Source: Rhizobium acidisoli (lineage in GTDB: Bacteria > Pseudomonadota > Alphaproteobacteria > Rhizobiales > Rhizobiaceae). Taken from it: 64,000 nt of DNA. The notes under the pieces are model-generated. The model ran no database searches. It was not told the origin of the DNA and worked only from the letters and a program-made list of their open reading frames with translations. Of the stretch, positions 27,530 to 36,073 are shown piece after piece. The stretch's first letter is position 1; each line of letters opens with the position of its first letter. Location of the stretch: positions 2,170,001 to 2,234,000 of the forward strand of contig NZ_CP034998.1 in NCBI RefSeq assembly GCF_002531755.2, given 5' to 3'. The translations under genes and the position numbers were made by a program.

Positions 27530-27885
27530 GAATGGCAGGTCTCCTGGCTCGCGGTTGTCGGCCGCGATCGGGGCGGACCGGAAACCGGTCGCCCCTGATC
27601 GTGCCGGCGGATCTGCCTCGCCTTCCCGGCTGCATCGGTGAAAAGGTGGACGATTCGTAGAAATGGAGGCGTCCGACCCCGGTTGATCACCATGCATGTC
27701 CAGTGGCTTTTCCGGCATGTCGCCCGTCCCGCCTGCCTGCACGATTGCAAGCTGCCAGCCGGAAGAGCTCGATGCCGGATGGAAGACCCTGACCGCTCTA
27801 CAGTCGCGGGGTCGGCTGTGATGAAGGCGCCCGGTGTGGGTCCGCCCCGTCACATTCCCTTTTCATCCGGAAGGCGTAACGCCGA
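27530..27885 (-). promoter_or_regulatory. Cobalamin riboswitch
   Basis: On the minus strand the conserved elements appear in order. GAAAAGGGAA is at about 27855-27865, followed by GCCGACCCCGCGACTGTA near 27800. Then come AAAAGCCACTGG and a GCCGGGAAGGCG segment. The perfect B12 box GCCAGGAGACCTGCC is at 27534-27548. It precedes cobP-cobW-cobN-cobO and should reduce their expression when adenosylcobalamin is abundant. The unusually long segment between the CGACTGT core and the B12 box implies extended variable stems. Confidence 0.9.
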
Positions 27886-28167
27886 TCCGGAACCATCCGT
27901 TAATATCCGAGGATGGTCAGATGACCATCCGTTGAGGGATGGTTAGGCAAGCTCAAGAGTGAAGTCAACCGGCCTTGGCGGTCGGCCATCGGCGGCAAGG
28001 CAGGCACGCTCACTGAAACACGACTTACTCGACCAGGAATATCGTCATTTATCAGAGGCTTACGTCATAAATATTTGACCTACGCGCCGGCTTTTCGCCG
28101 CAATTGCGTCGCATGCGGACTGCACCTTCGCCCTTGACCGGGTCTCTTCCTGCCTAGTTGTCTTGCC

Positions 28168-29958
28168 ATGCTTATGAAATTGGATCGGCGCCGGTTCCGA
28201 GCGCTGCGTGTTTTCTTCGATCCGAGACGGCTGCGGGCGCTGACCCGCCGTAGCGAAGTCGGTCTGTCTCTGGCGGGTGCTGTCGTCGGCATTGCTTCCG
28301 GTCTTGCCGTGACCGGCATGAGCTTCGTCTCCAATGAACTGCATCAGCTGGTCTTCGGTATCGCCGACAGCGAAAGGCTGAGCTCGTCGGTTATCGACGA
28401 CAAGCTGCTGCTGCTCACCGCCCCGGTCATCGGCGGCATGTTGCTCGGCCTGTTGCTCTTCATTTTGGCCAAACGCCGCAAGAAGCCGATGGTCGACCCG
28501 ATCGAGGCCAATGCGCTGCATGGCGGCCGCCTGTCCTTGACCGACAGCATTATCGTCGCGGTGCAGAACCTGATCTCCAACGGTTTCGGCGCCTCCGTCG
28601 GCCTGGAGGCCGGCTATACCCAGCTTGCCGCCGGCCTCGCCTCGAAACTCGGCCTGAAGCTGCAGCTTCGCCGCTCGGATCTCCGCGTCCTCGTCGGCTG
28701 CGGCGCAGCCGGCGCAATCGCCGCCGCCTTCAACGCGCCGCTGACCGGCGCCTTCTATGCCTTCGAGCTGATCATCGGCACCTATACGATCGTCTCGCTG
28801 ACCCCTGTGGTCGTCTCGGCCCTCGTTTCCACCCTGATCGCAAGGCTGCTCACCCATGGCGATTTCACCATCGATATCGGCGGCTTCGGTGCGGTCGTGC
28901 CGGCCGACTATATCCCGGCGCTGCTGCTCGGCGCGGTCTCGGCCGGCGTCGGCATCCTGATCATGCAGGGCGTCTCCTTCGTCGAGGAACTGGCCCGCAA
29001 GAGCGCGATCGCCCCGCCCTTCCGCCCGGCGCTCGGCGGCATCATCGTCGGGCTGCTGGCGATGATCTCGCCGCAGGTGCTTTCGGCCGGCCACGGTGCA
29101 TTGCATCTGAACCTCTCCCGCGACGTCGCCATCCCGGCGCTGATCGGCCTCTTCCTGTTGAAATCCTTGGCTTCGGCGATCTCGATCGGTTCGGGCTTCA
29201 GGGGCGGCCTGTTCTTCGCCTCGCTGTTCATGGGCGCCCTGCTCGGCAAGCTCTTTGCCTATTGCGGCCCCTATTTTGCCGATGCGACGCTGACGCCCGT
29301 CATCTATGCCGTGGTCGGCATGAGTTCGCTTGCCGTCGCCGTCATCGGCGGGCCGCTGACGATGACCTTTCTGGCGCTCGAAATCACCGGCGACTTTCCG
29401 ATCACCGCGCTGGTGCTCGCCGCCGTCATCACCTCCTCGCTCGTCGTGCGCTCGACCTTCGGATACTCCTTCGCCACATGGCGCTTCCATCTGCGCGGCG
29501 AAAGCATCCGCAGCGCCCATGACGTCGGCTGGATCCGCAACCTGACGGTGGACAAGCTGATGCGCGCCGACGTGAAGACGGCAAGGGCGGGCATCTCGCT
29601 GGAGGAATTCAAGCAGGCCTTCCCAATCGGCTCGACCCAGCGCGTTATCCTCGTCGAGGAGAGCGACAAATATGCCGGCCTCGTTCTGGTGCCGGAGATC
29701 TACGCCAACCCGACCGACGCGCAGGACGAGGGCAAGACGCTCGCCGATTTCATCCACTACCGCAACGATTTCCTGCAGCCGCAGATGAATGCCAGGCAGG
29801 CGGCGGCGATCTTCGACAAGAGCGAAAGCGAAGCACTCGCCGTCGTCAACAACCTGATCGAACGCAAGGTGATCGGCCAGCTCAGCGAAAGCTATACGCT
29901 GCGCCGCTACAGCGAGGAACTTGACCGCCGCCGCCGCGAAGTCTCCGGCGAAATTTGA
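28168..29958 (+). CDS. ClC-family chloride channel/transporter with CBS-region C-terminus
   Basis: The 596-residue inner-membrane protein has about ten to twelve hydrophobic helices. The ClC pore motifs are recognisable: GFGASVGLEAGYTQ (selectivity loop and gating-Glu region), AFNAPLTGAFYAFELIIG and GSGFRGGLFFASLFMGALLG. The soluble C-terminus (about 440-596) resembles paired CBS motifs, with VDKLMRADVKTARAG and AAAIFDKSESEALAVVNN. It may be a Cl-/H+ exchanger or a gated channel. It stands alone, divergent from the riboswitch leader. Confidence 0.88.
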   Translation: MLMKLDRRRFRALRVFFDPRRLRALTRRSEVGLSLAGAVVGIASGLAVTGMSFVSNELHQLVFGIADSERLSSSVIDDKLLLLTAPVIGGMLLGLLLFILAKRRKKPMVDPIEANALHGGRLSLTDSIIVAVQNLISNGFGASVGLEAGYTQLAAGLASKLGLKLQLRRSDLRVLVGCGAAGAIAAAFNAPLTGAFYAFELIIGTYTIVSLTPVVVSALVSTLIARLLTHGDFTIDIGGFGAVVPADYIPALLLGAVSAGVGILIMQGVSFVEELARKSAIAPPFRPALGGIIVGLLAMISPQVLSAGHGALHLNLSRDVAIPALIGLFLLKSLASAISIGSGFRGGLFFASLFMGALLGKLFAYCGPYFADATLTPVIYAVVGMSSLAVAVIGGPLTMTFLALEITGDFPITALVLAAVITSSLVVRSTFGYSFATWRFHLRGESIRSAHDVGWIRNLTVDKLMRADVKTARAGISLEEFKQAFPIGSTQRVILVEESDKYAGLVLVPEIYANPTDAQDEGKTLADFIHYRNDFLQPQMNARQAAAIFDKSESEALAVVNNLIERKVIGQLSESYTLRRYSEELDRRRREVSGEI

Positions 29959-29965
29959 AGGGGTG

Positions 29966-31012
29966 TTATGACGCGGCGTCGGCCAGCCGGAAGACGTCTG
30001 CCTTCTTCGACACGCCCCGCAATTCGAACGATCCGAGATACTCGCAGGCGACGGCTAAGGTCGCCGCGAAGCTCTCCGACAGCAGCAGGTCCTGCTCGAG
30101 CATTCCGCAGAGCTTTTCCAGCCGCGAGGCTTCGTTGACCGCCCTGCCGATCACCGTGAAGTCGAGCCGGTCGTGGGCGCCGACGTTTCCGTAGAAAACT
30201 TCGCCGAGATGCAGCACGACATCGATGCCGATATCGGGGCCTCCGTTGCGCGTCCGCCCGCGATTGAGCTCTTCGTTGGCCTTCAGCAGATTCTGCGCCG
30301 AAGCCAACGCCGCCCTGCAGGCTTTTTGCGGATCCTCGGCCTCGGTCGGAAAGATCGCCAGCACGCTGTCGCCCATGAATTTGAGGATCTCGCCGGAATT
30401 TTCCTCGACATGCCGGCCGATCAGCTCGAAATGCTCATTGAGAAACCCGACGATCTCCGCGGGCTGATAGACCTCGGTCAAAGCCGTGAAATTGCGAAGG
30501 TCGGCCAGCAGGATGGCGGCATCGATGGAACCGCCCATTCCTCTGCGGGTTTCGCCGGCAAGGATGCGCGCGCTCGTCCTGGCGCCGGTATAGACCGCGA
30601 GGATGTCGCTCGCCGTCTTCGACACCGCCACGCGGTAAGCCGCCAGTCCGAGCGCCGGGAATAGCGCTGCGACGACCGTCAGTTGATCATCGGAAAATCC
30701 GCCCGGTGCATCGCTCGTCAGCGAGAAACCGAGCCCGCGCAGCGCGACTTCCTTCGGGAATTCGAAAAGGCTGATCACGTGATCCGTGCCCCCGGAACGC
30801 GCGAATTCGTTAAGCTCGGTATAATGGAGACCCTCGCCGCTTGCCAAATTCCATCGTCCCGTTCTTTCGCCGCGGCTCAAAAGGTAAAAGATCGGCGTCT
30901 TCTCGAAGTCACGCTCCGTCGCACTACCGTGCTCGGCATTTTCAAGGACGGTCTCACCGCCCCGCGTGAAATTGGCCGCGACGCCGCGATACATGGGATG
31001 CAGCGACGGCAT
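29966..31012 (-). CDS. Class III adenylate/guanylate cyclase, N-terminus possibly frameshifted
   Basis: The 348-residue frame ends in a class III cyclase catalytic domain: AILLADLRNFTALTEVY (metal-binding Asp), EILKFMGDSVLAIFP (second Asp) and VFYGNVGAHDRLDFTVIGRAVNEASRLE. An N-terminal sensor-like region precedes it. The frame continues upstream of the first ATG with coding-like sequence (SDHIQWIIEQGITSDHIGDL) but lacks a start codon. A GTG at 31152 in another frame would join if a T-run at 31138-31141 had one more T. So either a short N-terminal truncation or an error is present. Confidence 0.8.
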   Translation of the reverse strand: MPSLHPMYRGVAANFTRGGETVLENAEHGSATERDFEKTPIFYLLSRGERTGRWNLASGEGLHYTELNEFARSGGTDHVISLFEFPKEVALRGLGFSLTSDAPGGFSDDQLTVVAALFPALGLAAYRVAVSKTASDILAVYTGARTSARILAGETRRGMGGSIDAAILLADLRNFTALTEVYQPAEIVGFLNEHFELIGRHVEENSGEILKFMGDSVLAIFPTEAEDPQKACRAALASAQNLLKANEELNRGRTRNGGPDIGIDVVLHLGEVFYGNVGAHDRLDFTVIGRAVNEASRLEKLCGMLEQDLLLSESFAATLAVACEYLGSFELRGVSKKADVFRLADAAS

Positions 31013-31315
31013 TCTGATACTCGCCCGCCAGATCGGAAACCCGTCCGCAATCAGCCGTTCGCACAGGCCGGCAACGAGGTCGCCGATATGATCGCTGGTG
31101 ATTCCCTGCTCTATAATCCATTGAATATGATCGCTAATTTTCGAACCTCCACATGAGCCGGCGCAAACTTATGACGGCAAATCGGGCAAATGGGCGGCGA
31201 TGCCGAACCGGCTCCCGCGATATCAATTGATAGTCGCGCCAAGGCGATATTTCCAGCCGTTATCAACGGCAAGTCTTTTCATCCGAAGCCGGCACAACGC
31301 CGGCGGGTATCGTCC

Positions 31316-32086
31316 TCACATCCGGACCGTCATGCCGCCGTCGACGGTCAATACGTGGCCGTTGACGAAGGAGGCGGCGCCGCTTGCAAGAAACAGCGCC
31401 GCGCCGGCGATCTCGTCCGGGCGTCCCCAGCGTTGGACCGGGATGCGCTGGCGCACGAAGGGCATCAATTCCTCATTCGCGGCCATTGCCGCGTTCGTCT
31501 CCGTGGCGAACCAGCCGGGTGCAATCGCGTTGCTGGTGATGCCGTAAGGGCCGAATTCGACCGCCATACCGCGCATCAGTCCGGTCAGGCCCTGCTTGGC
31601 AGCCGGATAGACGCAGTCGCCGGGCATGACGACATGACCGCTGATCGAGGTCACTGCGATCAGGCGACCATAATTGCGCCGCTTCATCAGCACGGCGGCA
31701 TCGCGCGAAAGCATCATCGCCGCGGCCAGATCGGTCCGCAGCAGCTCGATGATGCCATCATCGTCGAATTCGGTCAGCGGCCGCCTGTCGCGGGCGCCGA
31801 CATTGTTGATCAGAATATCGAGACGGCCGTGGACCTTTTCGATATCGGCCATCACAGCACACTGGGCCTTTCGGTCGGCGATGTCGAACACGGCAGCCTC
31901 CGCCGAGCCGCCCGCCGCACGCAGCGTCCTTACGGCCTCCTCCAGCGTCGCCGCTGTGCGTCCGGTGACGATGACATGCGCGCCGGCCTCGGCAAGCACC
32001 CGCACCATCTCGAAGCCCAGACCGCGGCCGCCACCGGTCACGAGCGCCACCTGACTCGCCAATGAAAATCTATCCGATATGCTCAT
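31316..32086 (-). CDS. Short-chain dehydrogenase/reductase
   Basis: The 256-residue classical SDR has TGGGRGLG (NAD(P) binding), NNVGARDRRPL, the catalytic Ser in VTSISGHVV and YPAAK as the YxxxK motif. The C-terminal VNGHVLTVDGGMTVRM is typical of the gluconate 5-dehydrogenase/3-oxoacyl-ACP reductase group. Substrate not determinable. No partner genes are adjacent (cobQ follows in the same direction upstream but with no coupling). Confidence 0.88.
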   Translation of the reverse strand: MSISDRFSLASQVALVTGGGRGLGFEMVRVLAEAGAHVIVTGRTAATLEEAVRTLRAAGGSAEAAVFDIADRKAQCAVMADIEKVHGRLDILINNVGARDRRPLTEFDDDGIIELLRTDLAAAMMLSRDAAVLMKRRNYGRLIAVTSISGHVVMPGDCVYPAAKQGLTGLMRGMAVEFGPYGITSNAIAPGWFATETNAAMAANEELMPFVRQRIPVQRWGRPDEIAGAALFLASGAASFVNGHVLTVDGGMTVRM

Positions 32087-32168
32087 GGTTTCATCGCTCT
32101 CAACCTGCCTCGCCGCGAGAATTAATGGACTCAGTCAACTAATTTTGCAAGAGTACAAGAGGGGCAGC

Positions 32169-33623
32169 CTAACCGAGCAGCCCGGCCAACCAGCGCGGAT
32201 CGAGGTAACGCTCGAGTTCTCCGGCGATCTCATCAAGCGCCTGCTCGACACTCTCACGATAGTTCCGCCGCTCGCCCGAAAGACCGAAGCTTTGAAGCAG
32301 CCGGGCGCGATAGGCGTCGCTGCCGAAGAGCCCGTGCAGGTAGGTGCCCATGATTCGGCCGTCGGCGGAAAGCGCCCCGTCGGGCACGCCATCGACGATT
32401 GCCGAAGGCCGGTCGCAATCCGGGCCGTGGGTGATGCCGAGGTGGATCTGGTAGCCGGCAAGCGGCACGTCGTATTCGGTCGAGCGGGCATGGCTGTTGC
32501 GCACGGTTTTTTCAGGCGCCATTTCGGTCTCGACGTCGAGAAGTGCCAGCCCAGGCGTCTCGAGCGTCCCGCCCTCGATACCGAGCGGATCGTGCACCGT
32601 GCGGCCGAGCATCTGGTAGCCACCGCAAATGCCGATCACCCGGCCGCCGCGTCTGACATGCATATGGAGATCGCGGTCCCAGCCTTCAGCCCTGAAATCG
32701 GCGAGATCCGATATCGTCGATTTCGAGCCGGGCAGAATGACGAGGCTCGCATCGGCAGGCAGCCGTTCGCCTGATCGCACGAAGACCAGTTCGACGTCCG
32801 GCTCTGCCCGCAGCGGGTCAAGATCGTCGAAATTGGCGATGCGCGATAGCACCGGCACGGCGATCTTCAGCGCGCCCGCCCTGCCCTTCGCCAGCCGTTC
32901 GAGCACGACCGAATCTTCGGCCGGCAGGCGCCCCGCACCCTGCAGCCACGGCACGACGCCGAAACATGGCCAGCCGGTAAAACCTTCGATGGCGCGGATG
33001 CCATCGTCGAACAGCGAGATGTCGCCGCGGAACTTGTTGATGATATAGCCCGCGATCATCGCCCGGTCGCCATCATCGAGGATCGCATGCGTGCCGACCA
33101 GCGAGGCGATGACACCGCCGCGGTCGATATCGCCGACGAGCACGACAGGCACGCCGGCCCGGGTCGCAAAACCCATATTGGCGATATCGCCGGCCCTCAG
33201 ATTGATTTCGGCCGGCGATCCGGCGCCCTCGACGATGACGAGATCGGCGCCCGCAGCGACTTTTTCGAAGCTTTCGAGCACCGCGCCGAGGAGTTGCGGC
33301 TTCAGCCGCTGATAGTCGCGCCCCTTCGCCTGGCCGAACACCCTGCCCTGCACGATGATCTGGCTGCCGTTTTCCGATTGCGGTTTGAGCAGCACCGGGT
33401 TCATGTGCACCGAGGATGGCGTGCGTGCAGCCAGGGATTGCAGCCACTGCGCCCGGCCGATCTCGCCGCCGTCATCGGCAACTGCCGCATTGTTCGACAT
33501 GTTCTGCGGCTTGAACGGCCGCACGGCAAGCCCGCGATTGGCCGCCAGCCGGCAAAGGCCCGCGACCAGCACCGTCTTGCCGACATCCGAGCCGGTTCCC
33601 TGCAGCATGATCGCTCTTGCCAT
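32169..33623 (-). CDS. cobQ: Cobyric acid synthase
   Basis: The 484-residue enzyme amidates side chains b, d, e and g of adenosylcobyrinic acid a,c-diamide. It has an N-terminal dethiobiotin-synthetase-like P-loop (MLQGTGSDVGKTVLVAGLCR), then PQNMSNNAAV and EGAGSPAEINLR. The C-terminal glutamine amidotransferase domain has the Cys in VIGICGGYQMLGRTV. It stands alone. A stretch with four hairpins lies upstream on the same strand. Confidence 0.94.
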   Translation of the reverse strand: MARAIMLQGTGSDVGKTVLVAGLCRLAANRGLAVRPFKPQNMSNNAAVADDGGEIGRAQWLQSLAARTPSSVHMNPVLLKPQSENGSQIIVQGRVFGQAKGRDYQRLKPQLLGAVLESFEKVAAGADLVIVEGAGSPAEINLRAGDIANMGFATRAGVPVVLVGDIDRGGVIASLVGTHAILDDGDRAMIAGYIINKFRGDISLFDDGIRAIEGFTGWPCFGVVPWLQGAGRLPAEDSVVLERLAKGRAGALKIAVPVLSRIANFDDLDPLRAEPDVELVFVRSGERLPADASLVILPGSKSTISDLADFRAEGWDRDLHMHVRRGGRVIGICGGYQMLGRTVHDPLGIEGGTLETPGLALLDVETEMAPEKTVRNSHARSTEYDVPLAGYQIHLGITHGPDCDRPSAIVDGVPDGALSADGRIMGTYLHGLFGSDAYRARLLQSFGLSGERRNYRESVEQALDEIAGELERYLDPRWLAGLLG

Positions 33624-33739
33624 GGTGGCCGCCTTTCGCTGAGGCGAGGCCTACAATGGGCAACGACACCGGGTCAAGGCGTGCCCCCGGTCAAGACTTG
33701 CTCTGGGGGCAGGACTTGACCCTGCTCAAGCGTCCCGCA

Positions 33740-33890
33740 GAAACGCGAAAACCGCGCATGGCCTTGGCTCTGCGCGGTTTGCCGAAAACTCAGGCGTCTT
33801 CGCCCCTACACGGCGAAGCTCGCTTTCTCCGGTACGCACTACCTGAACCGGAGAAGCGGCGGTCATTGCCGCCACGACCCAACTGATAAC
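33740..33890 (-). ncRNA. Candidate small RNA with four hairpins ending in a terminator
   Basis: On the minus strand four stems follow in order: GGCGG/CCGCC (33858-33873), TTCTCCGG/CCGGAGAA (33825-33855), CTTCGCC/GGCGAAG (33798-33818) and AAACCGCGCA/TGCGCGGTTT (33749-33780). The last is followed by TTTTCGCGTTT, a Rho-independent terminator shape. It has no open frame of note and lies upstream of cobQ but separated by the terminator, so it looks like an independent transcript. I cannot match it to a named RNA family. Confidence 0.45.
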
Positions 33891-34055
33891 GGCACATTCT
33901 TACCGGAGAGTTATTGAAGCCTTACGCAAATGTTAATTTTGATCTTTTTTGACTTTCCCGCCGAAATTTCTGCCGAAGATCCGCCGGCAATCGCCAAGAG
34001 CGTGCAAACCGCTTAAAGGCGCCATTTTCGGGATATTGAGATAAATTCATCGAAT
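33891..34055. other. AT-rich intergenic region, possible promoter of the candidate RNA
   Basis: No gene is seen. The sequence turns AT-rich just upstream (minus-strand sense) of the hairpin array, as expected for a promoter, but no box is certain. Confidence 0.3.
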
Positions 34056-34190
34056 TCAATCATTTAGTACCGCAACCATCAGCAGAAGACGGTTGATTTC
34101 TGCGAGCGAACGCGTAGGCTTCCCAAAAACGCCATTTTCGAGCCATGACCTGCGACAAGCTGCCGGAGGCGCAAGGACGAAGGCGCTCAT
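34056..34190 (-). CDS. Possible 44-residue protein
   Basis: A short frame encodes MSAFVLAPPAACRRSWLENG and ends LAEINRLLLMVAVLND. Composition looks protein-like, but no ribosome site or family is recognised, and the frame is open far upstream antisense to the ProX-like gene. Low confidence. Confidence 0.2.
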   Translation of the reverse strand: MSAFVLAPPAACRRSWLENGVFGKPTRSLAEINRLLLMVAVLND

Positions 34191-34361
34191 GAACAGGAAA
34201 ACCTCTGTCGCGGGATCGCCCGCGAGGCATTTCTTTTCGGGCGCCGGAGAAACTTGTCGCTGATTTCCGACCCGGCTGCGCGTCCGTAGATCCAGGTATC
34301 CCAGCATCCTTAGCGCGTCTGAAAAGACGCAGCGCTGTAAAGAAGAATTCGGGGAATGACG

Positions 34362-35357
34362 ATGAAGACGTTTCTGATTCCAGCCGTCTTTGCCGCGGCT
34401 CTTTCTATCGTTGCGCCGGCCGAAGCCGCAGAGTGCGGCAAGGTGTCGATCGCCGAGATGAAATGGGCCTCGGCCGGTATTGCGGCGAATTTCGACAAGA
34501 TCATCCTGGAAAAGGGCTACGGCTGCTCGGTCACAATCGTCGACGGCGACACGCTGCCGACCTTCGCCTCGATGAATGAGAAAGGCACTCCGGATATCGC
34601 CTCCGAATATTGGATCAATTCCGTCAGGGCCTTGCTCGATCAGGCCGTCAACGCCGGACGGCTGGTGCAGGGAGCCGAGATCCTGGCCGACGGTGCGGTC
34701 GAGGGCTGGTGGATCCCGAAATTCATCGCCGACGCCAATCCCGACATCCGGTCGGTCGAAGATGCGCTGAAACATCCCGAACTCTTCTCCGCCGAGGACG
34801 ATGCATCGAAGGGCGCGGTCTACAATTGTCCCGCCGACTGGAGCTGCCAGATATCGACCACCAACCTGTTCAAGGCGCTTGCTGCGGACAAGAAGGGCTT
34901 CGAACTCGTCGAAACCGGCAGCCCCGAACGGCTCGATGCCTCGATTGCCCGCGCCTTCGAAAACAAGGTCGGTTGGCTCGGTTACTATTGGGCGCCGACG
35001 GCCGTTCTCGGCAAATACGACATGACGCGGCTGAGCTTCGGCGTCGGCCACAACAAGACCGAGTGGGACCGCTGCACGGCGGTTGCCGGCTGCATGAGGC
35101 CGGAACTCAATTCCTACCCGGTATCGCGCGCCTTCACCTTGATGACCAGGTCTTTTGCCAGCCGCTCCGGACCCGTCACCACCTATCTCAAAACCCGTAA
35201 ATGGGACAATCAGACGATCAGTCAGGTTCTCGCCTGGCAAGACGAAAACCACGAAAGCAACGAGGATGCCGCCATCCATTTCCTTCGCAATTACGAGGGT
35301 CTGTGGATGAAATGGGTTCCGGCCGATGTAGCCGAAAAGGTCAAGGCAAGCTTATAA
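34362..35357 (+). CDS. Glycine betaine/proline-type ABC transporter substrate-binding protein
   Basis: The roughly 331-residue precursor starts with a signal peptide (MKTFLIPAVFAAALSIV, cleavage near AEA). An OpuAC/ProX-type domain follows: VSIAEMKWASAGIAANFDKI, DTLPTFASMNEKGTPDIASE and VGWLGYYWAPTAVLG. The aromatic-rich pocket suits quaternary amines, but the ligand is not proven. GGGGAA lies before the second ATG (34362); an ATG at 34356 is also possible. No permease or ATPase genes are adjacent, so it is an orphan binding protein. Confidence 0.82.
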   Translation: MKTFLIPAVFAAALSIVAPAEAAECGKVSIAEMKWASAGIAANFDKIILEKGYGCSVTIVDGDTLPTFASMNEKGTPDIASEYWINSVRALLDQAVNAGRLVQGAEILADGAVEGWWIPKFIADANPDIRSVEDALKHPELFSAEDDASKGAVYNCPADWSCQISTTNLFKALAADKKGFELVETGSPERLDASIARAFENKVGWLGYYWAPTAVLGKYDMTRLSFGVGHNKTEWDRCTAVAGCMRPELNSYPVSRAFTLMTRSFASRSGPVTTYLKTRKWDNQTISQVLAWQDENHESNEDAAIHFLRNYEGLWMKWVPADVAEKVKASL

Positions 35358-35391
35358 CGTCAGGAGACGATCAACGACCGGACGATTCGAC

Positions 35392-35742
35392 ATGAATGGC
35401 AATGTTCCCTTTCCCGATCGCGATACCGTTGCGGAAAAGCTCGCTGCGCTGTCGGAGACGGACAAATCATATCTGACGCTGCTCATGGAAAATGTTGCTC
35501 AGGACGATAACCTGCTTGACGGCTTGCGCCGCCATCTCGATATCGCCGCCGGTTCGCGTTTCCTGAACTCGCTGAAGCTCGAAAATCTCGGCTTGTGGCT
35601 CGGAGCTCAAGCGCCGGATCGGCTGCAGATCCGGCTGATGGAAACCGCCCGCTCCAGCCAGCATCCGGCCTACCAAGCCTTCCGGACCGGTCTTGACCGA
35701 TCCGGCGGCCTGGAAAAGGCTTATCCCCCGGTCAACCCTTGA
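35392..35742 (+). CDS. Hypothetical protein downstream of the ProX-like gene
   Basis: This 116-residue soluble, helix-rich protein (KLAALSETDKSYLTLLMENV, ETARSSQHPAYQAFRTGLDR) has no family I recognise. It begins 34 nt after the ProX-like stop and is probably co-transcribed. Its 3' end runs into the first unit of a short tandem repeat. Confidence 0.55.
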   Translation: MNGNVPFPDRDTVAEKLAALSETDKSYLTLLMENVAQDDNLLDGLRRHLDIAAGSRFLNSLKLENLGLWLGAQAPDRLQIRLMETARSSQHPAYQAFRTGLDRSGGLEKAYPPVNP

Positions 35743-35793
35743 TCCGGCGCGGTCAACACGTGATCCGGCTCCCGGTTAAGACTTGATCCGGCG
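35728..35793. repeat. Three imperfect ~22-bp tandem units
   Basis: GGTCAACCCTTGATCCGGCG, GGTCAACACGTGATCCGGCT and GGTTAAGACTTGATCCGGCG follow one another. A related GGTCAAGACTTG pattern recurs at about 33670-33725 upstream of cobQ. Function unknown. Confidence 0.6.
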
Positions 35794-35818
35794 TTCTCCG
35801 TAGGAATCTGAACGGCCG

Positions 35819-35974
35819 TTACTTCTTTGCAGCGCGATCAACCGAGCGGCCGGCGTCCTGCGTGGCGTTCACGGTGTTTGCCGTATCTTTTCCTATGCCG
35901 CGGATCGTGTTGCCGCAGGAGGAAAGTGCAAGAAGAACCATCAAGGCTGCGGCGATTTTGGCCGTTGTCGTCAT
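35819..35974 (-). CDS. Entericidin A/B-type small lipoprotein
   Basis: A 51-residue frame reads MTTTAKIAAALMVLLALSSC followed by GNTIRGIGKDTANTVNATQD. The first 20 residues are a lipoprotein signal with lipobox LSSC, and the rest is the GxGxD helical pattern of entericidin EcnA/EcnB peptides. It is shorter than usual gene-finding limits. Predicted location is the periplasm, anchored by a lipid. Role (bacteriolytic peptide or its antidote, or stress lipoprotein) is unresolved. Confidence 0.8.
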   Translation of the reverse strand: MTTTAKIAAALMVLLALSSCGNTIRGIGKDTANTVNATQDAGRSVDRAAKK

Positions 35975-36073
35975 TTCGAATATCCTTGTTTGAAATCAAC
36001 CCCGAACGGGACTTATGCCGTTCGCGCCGATAACGCACAAGGGGACAAAAGGTTCAACGCCTGAAAGAGATTA

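Noticed and set aside
28060..29757. A 565-codon open frame antisense to the ClC channel
   Set aside because: It mirrors the high-GC codon bias of the plus-strand gene and its composition (Asp, Gln, His, Arg rich) is typical of a shadow frame; the ClC motifs are clear on the plus strand.
34191..35279. A long minus-strand frame through the ProX-like gene
   Set aside because: The plus strand has a signal peptide and a full OpuAC pattern; only the short end beyond the gene (34056-34190) was kept as a weak candidate.
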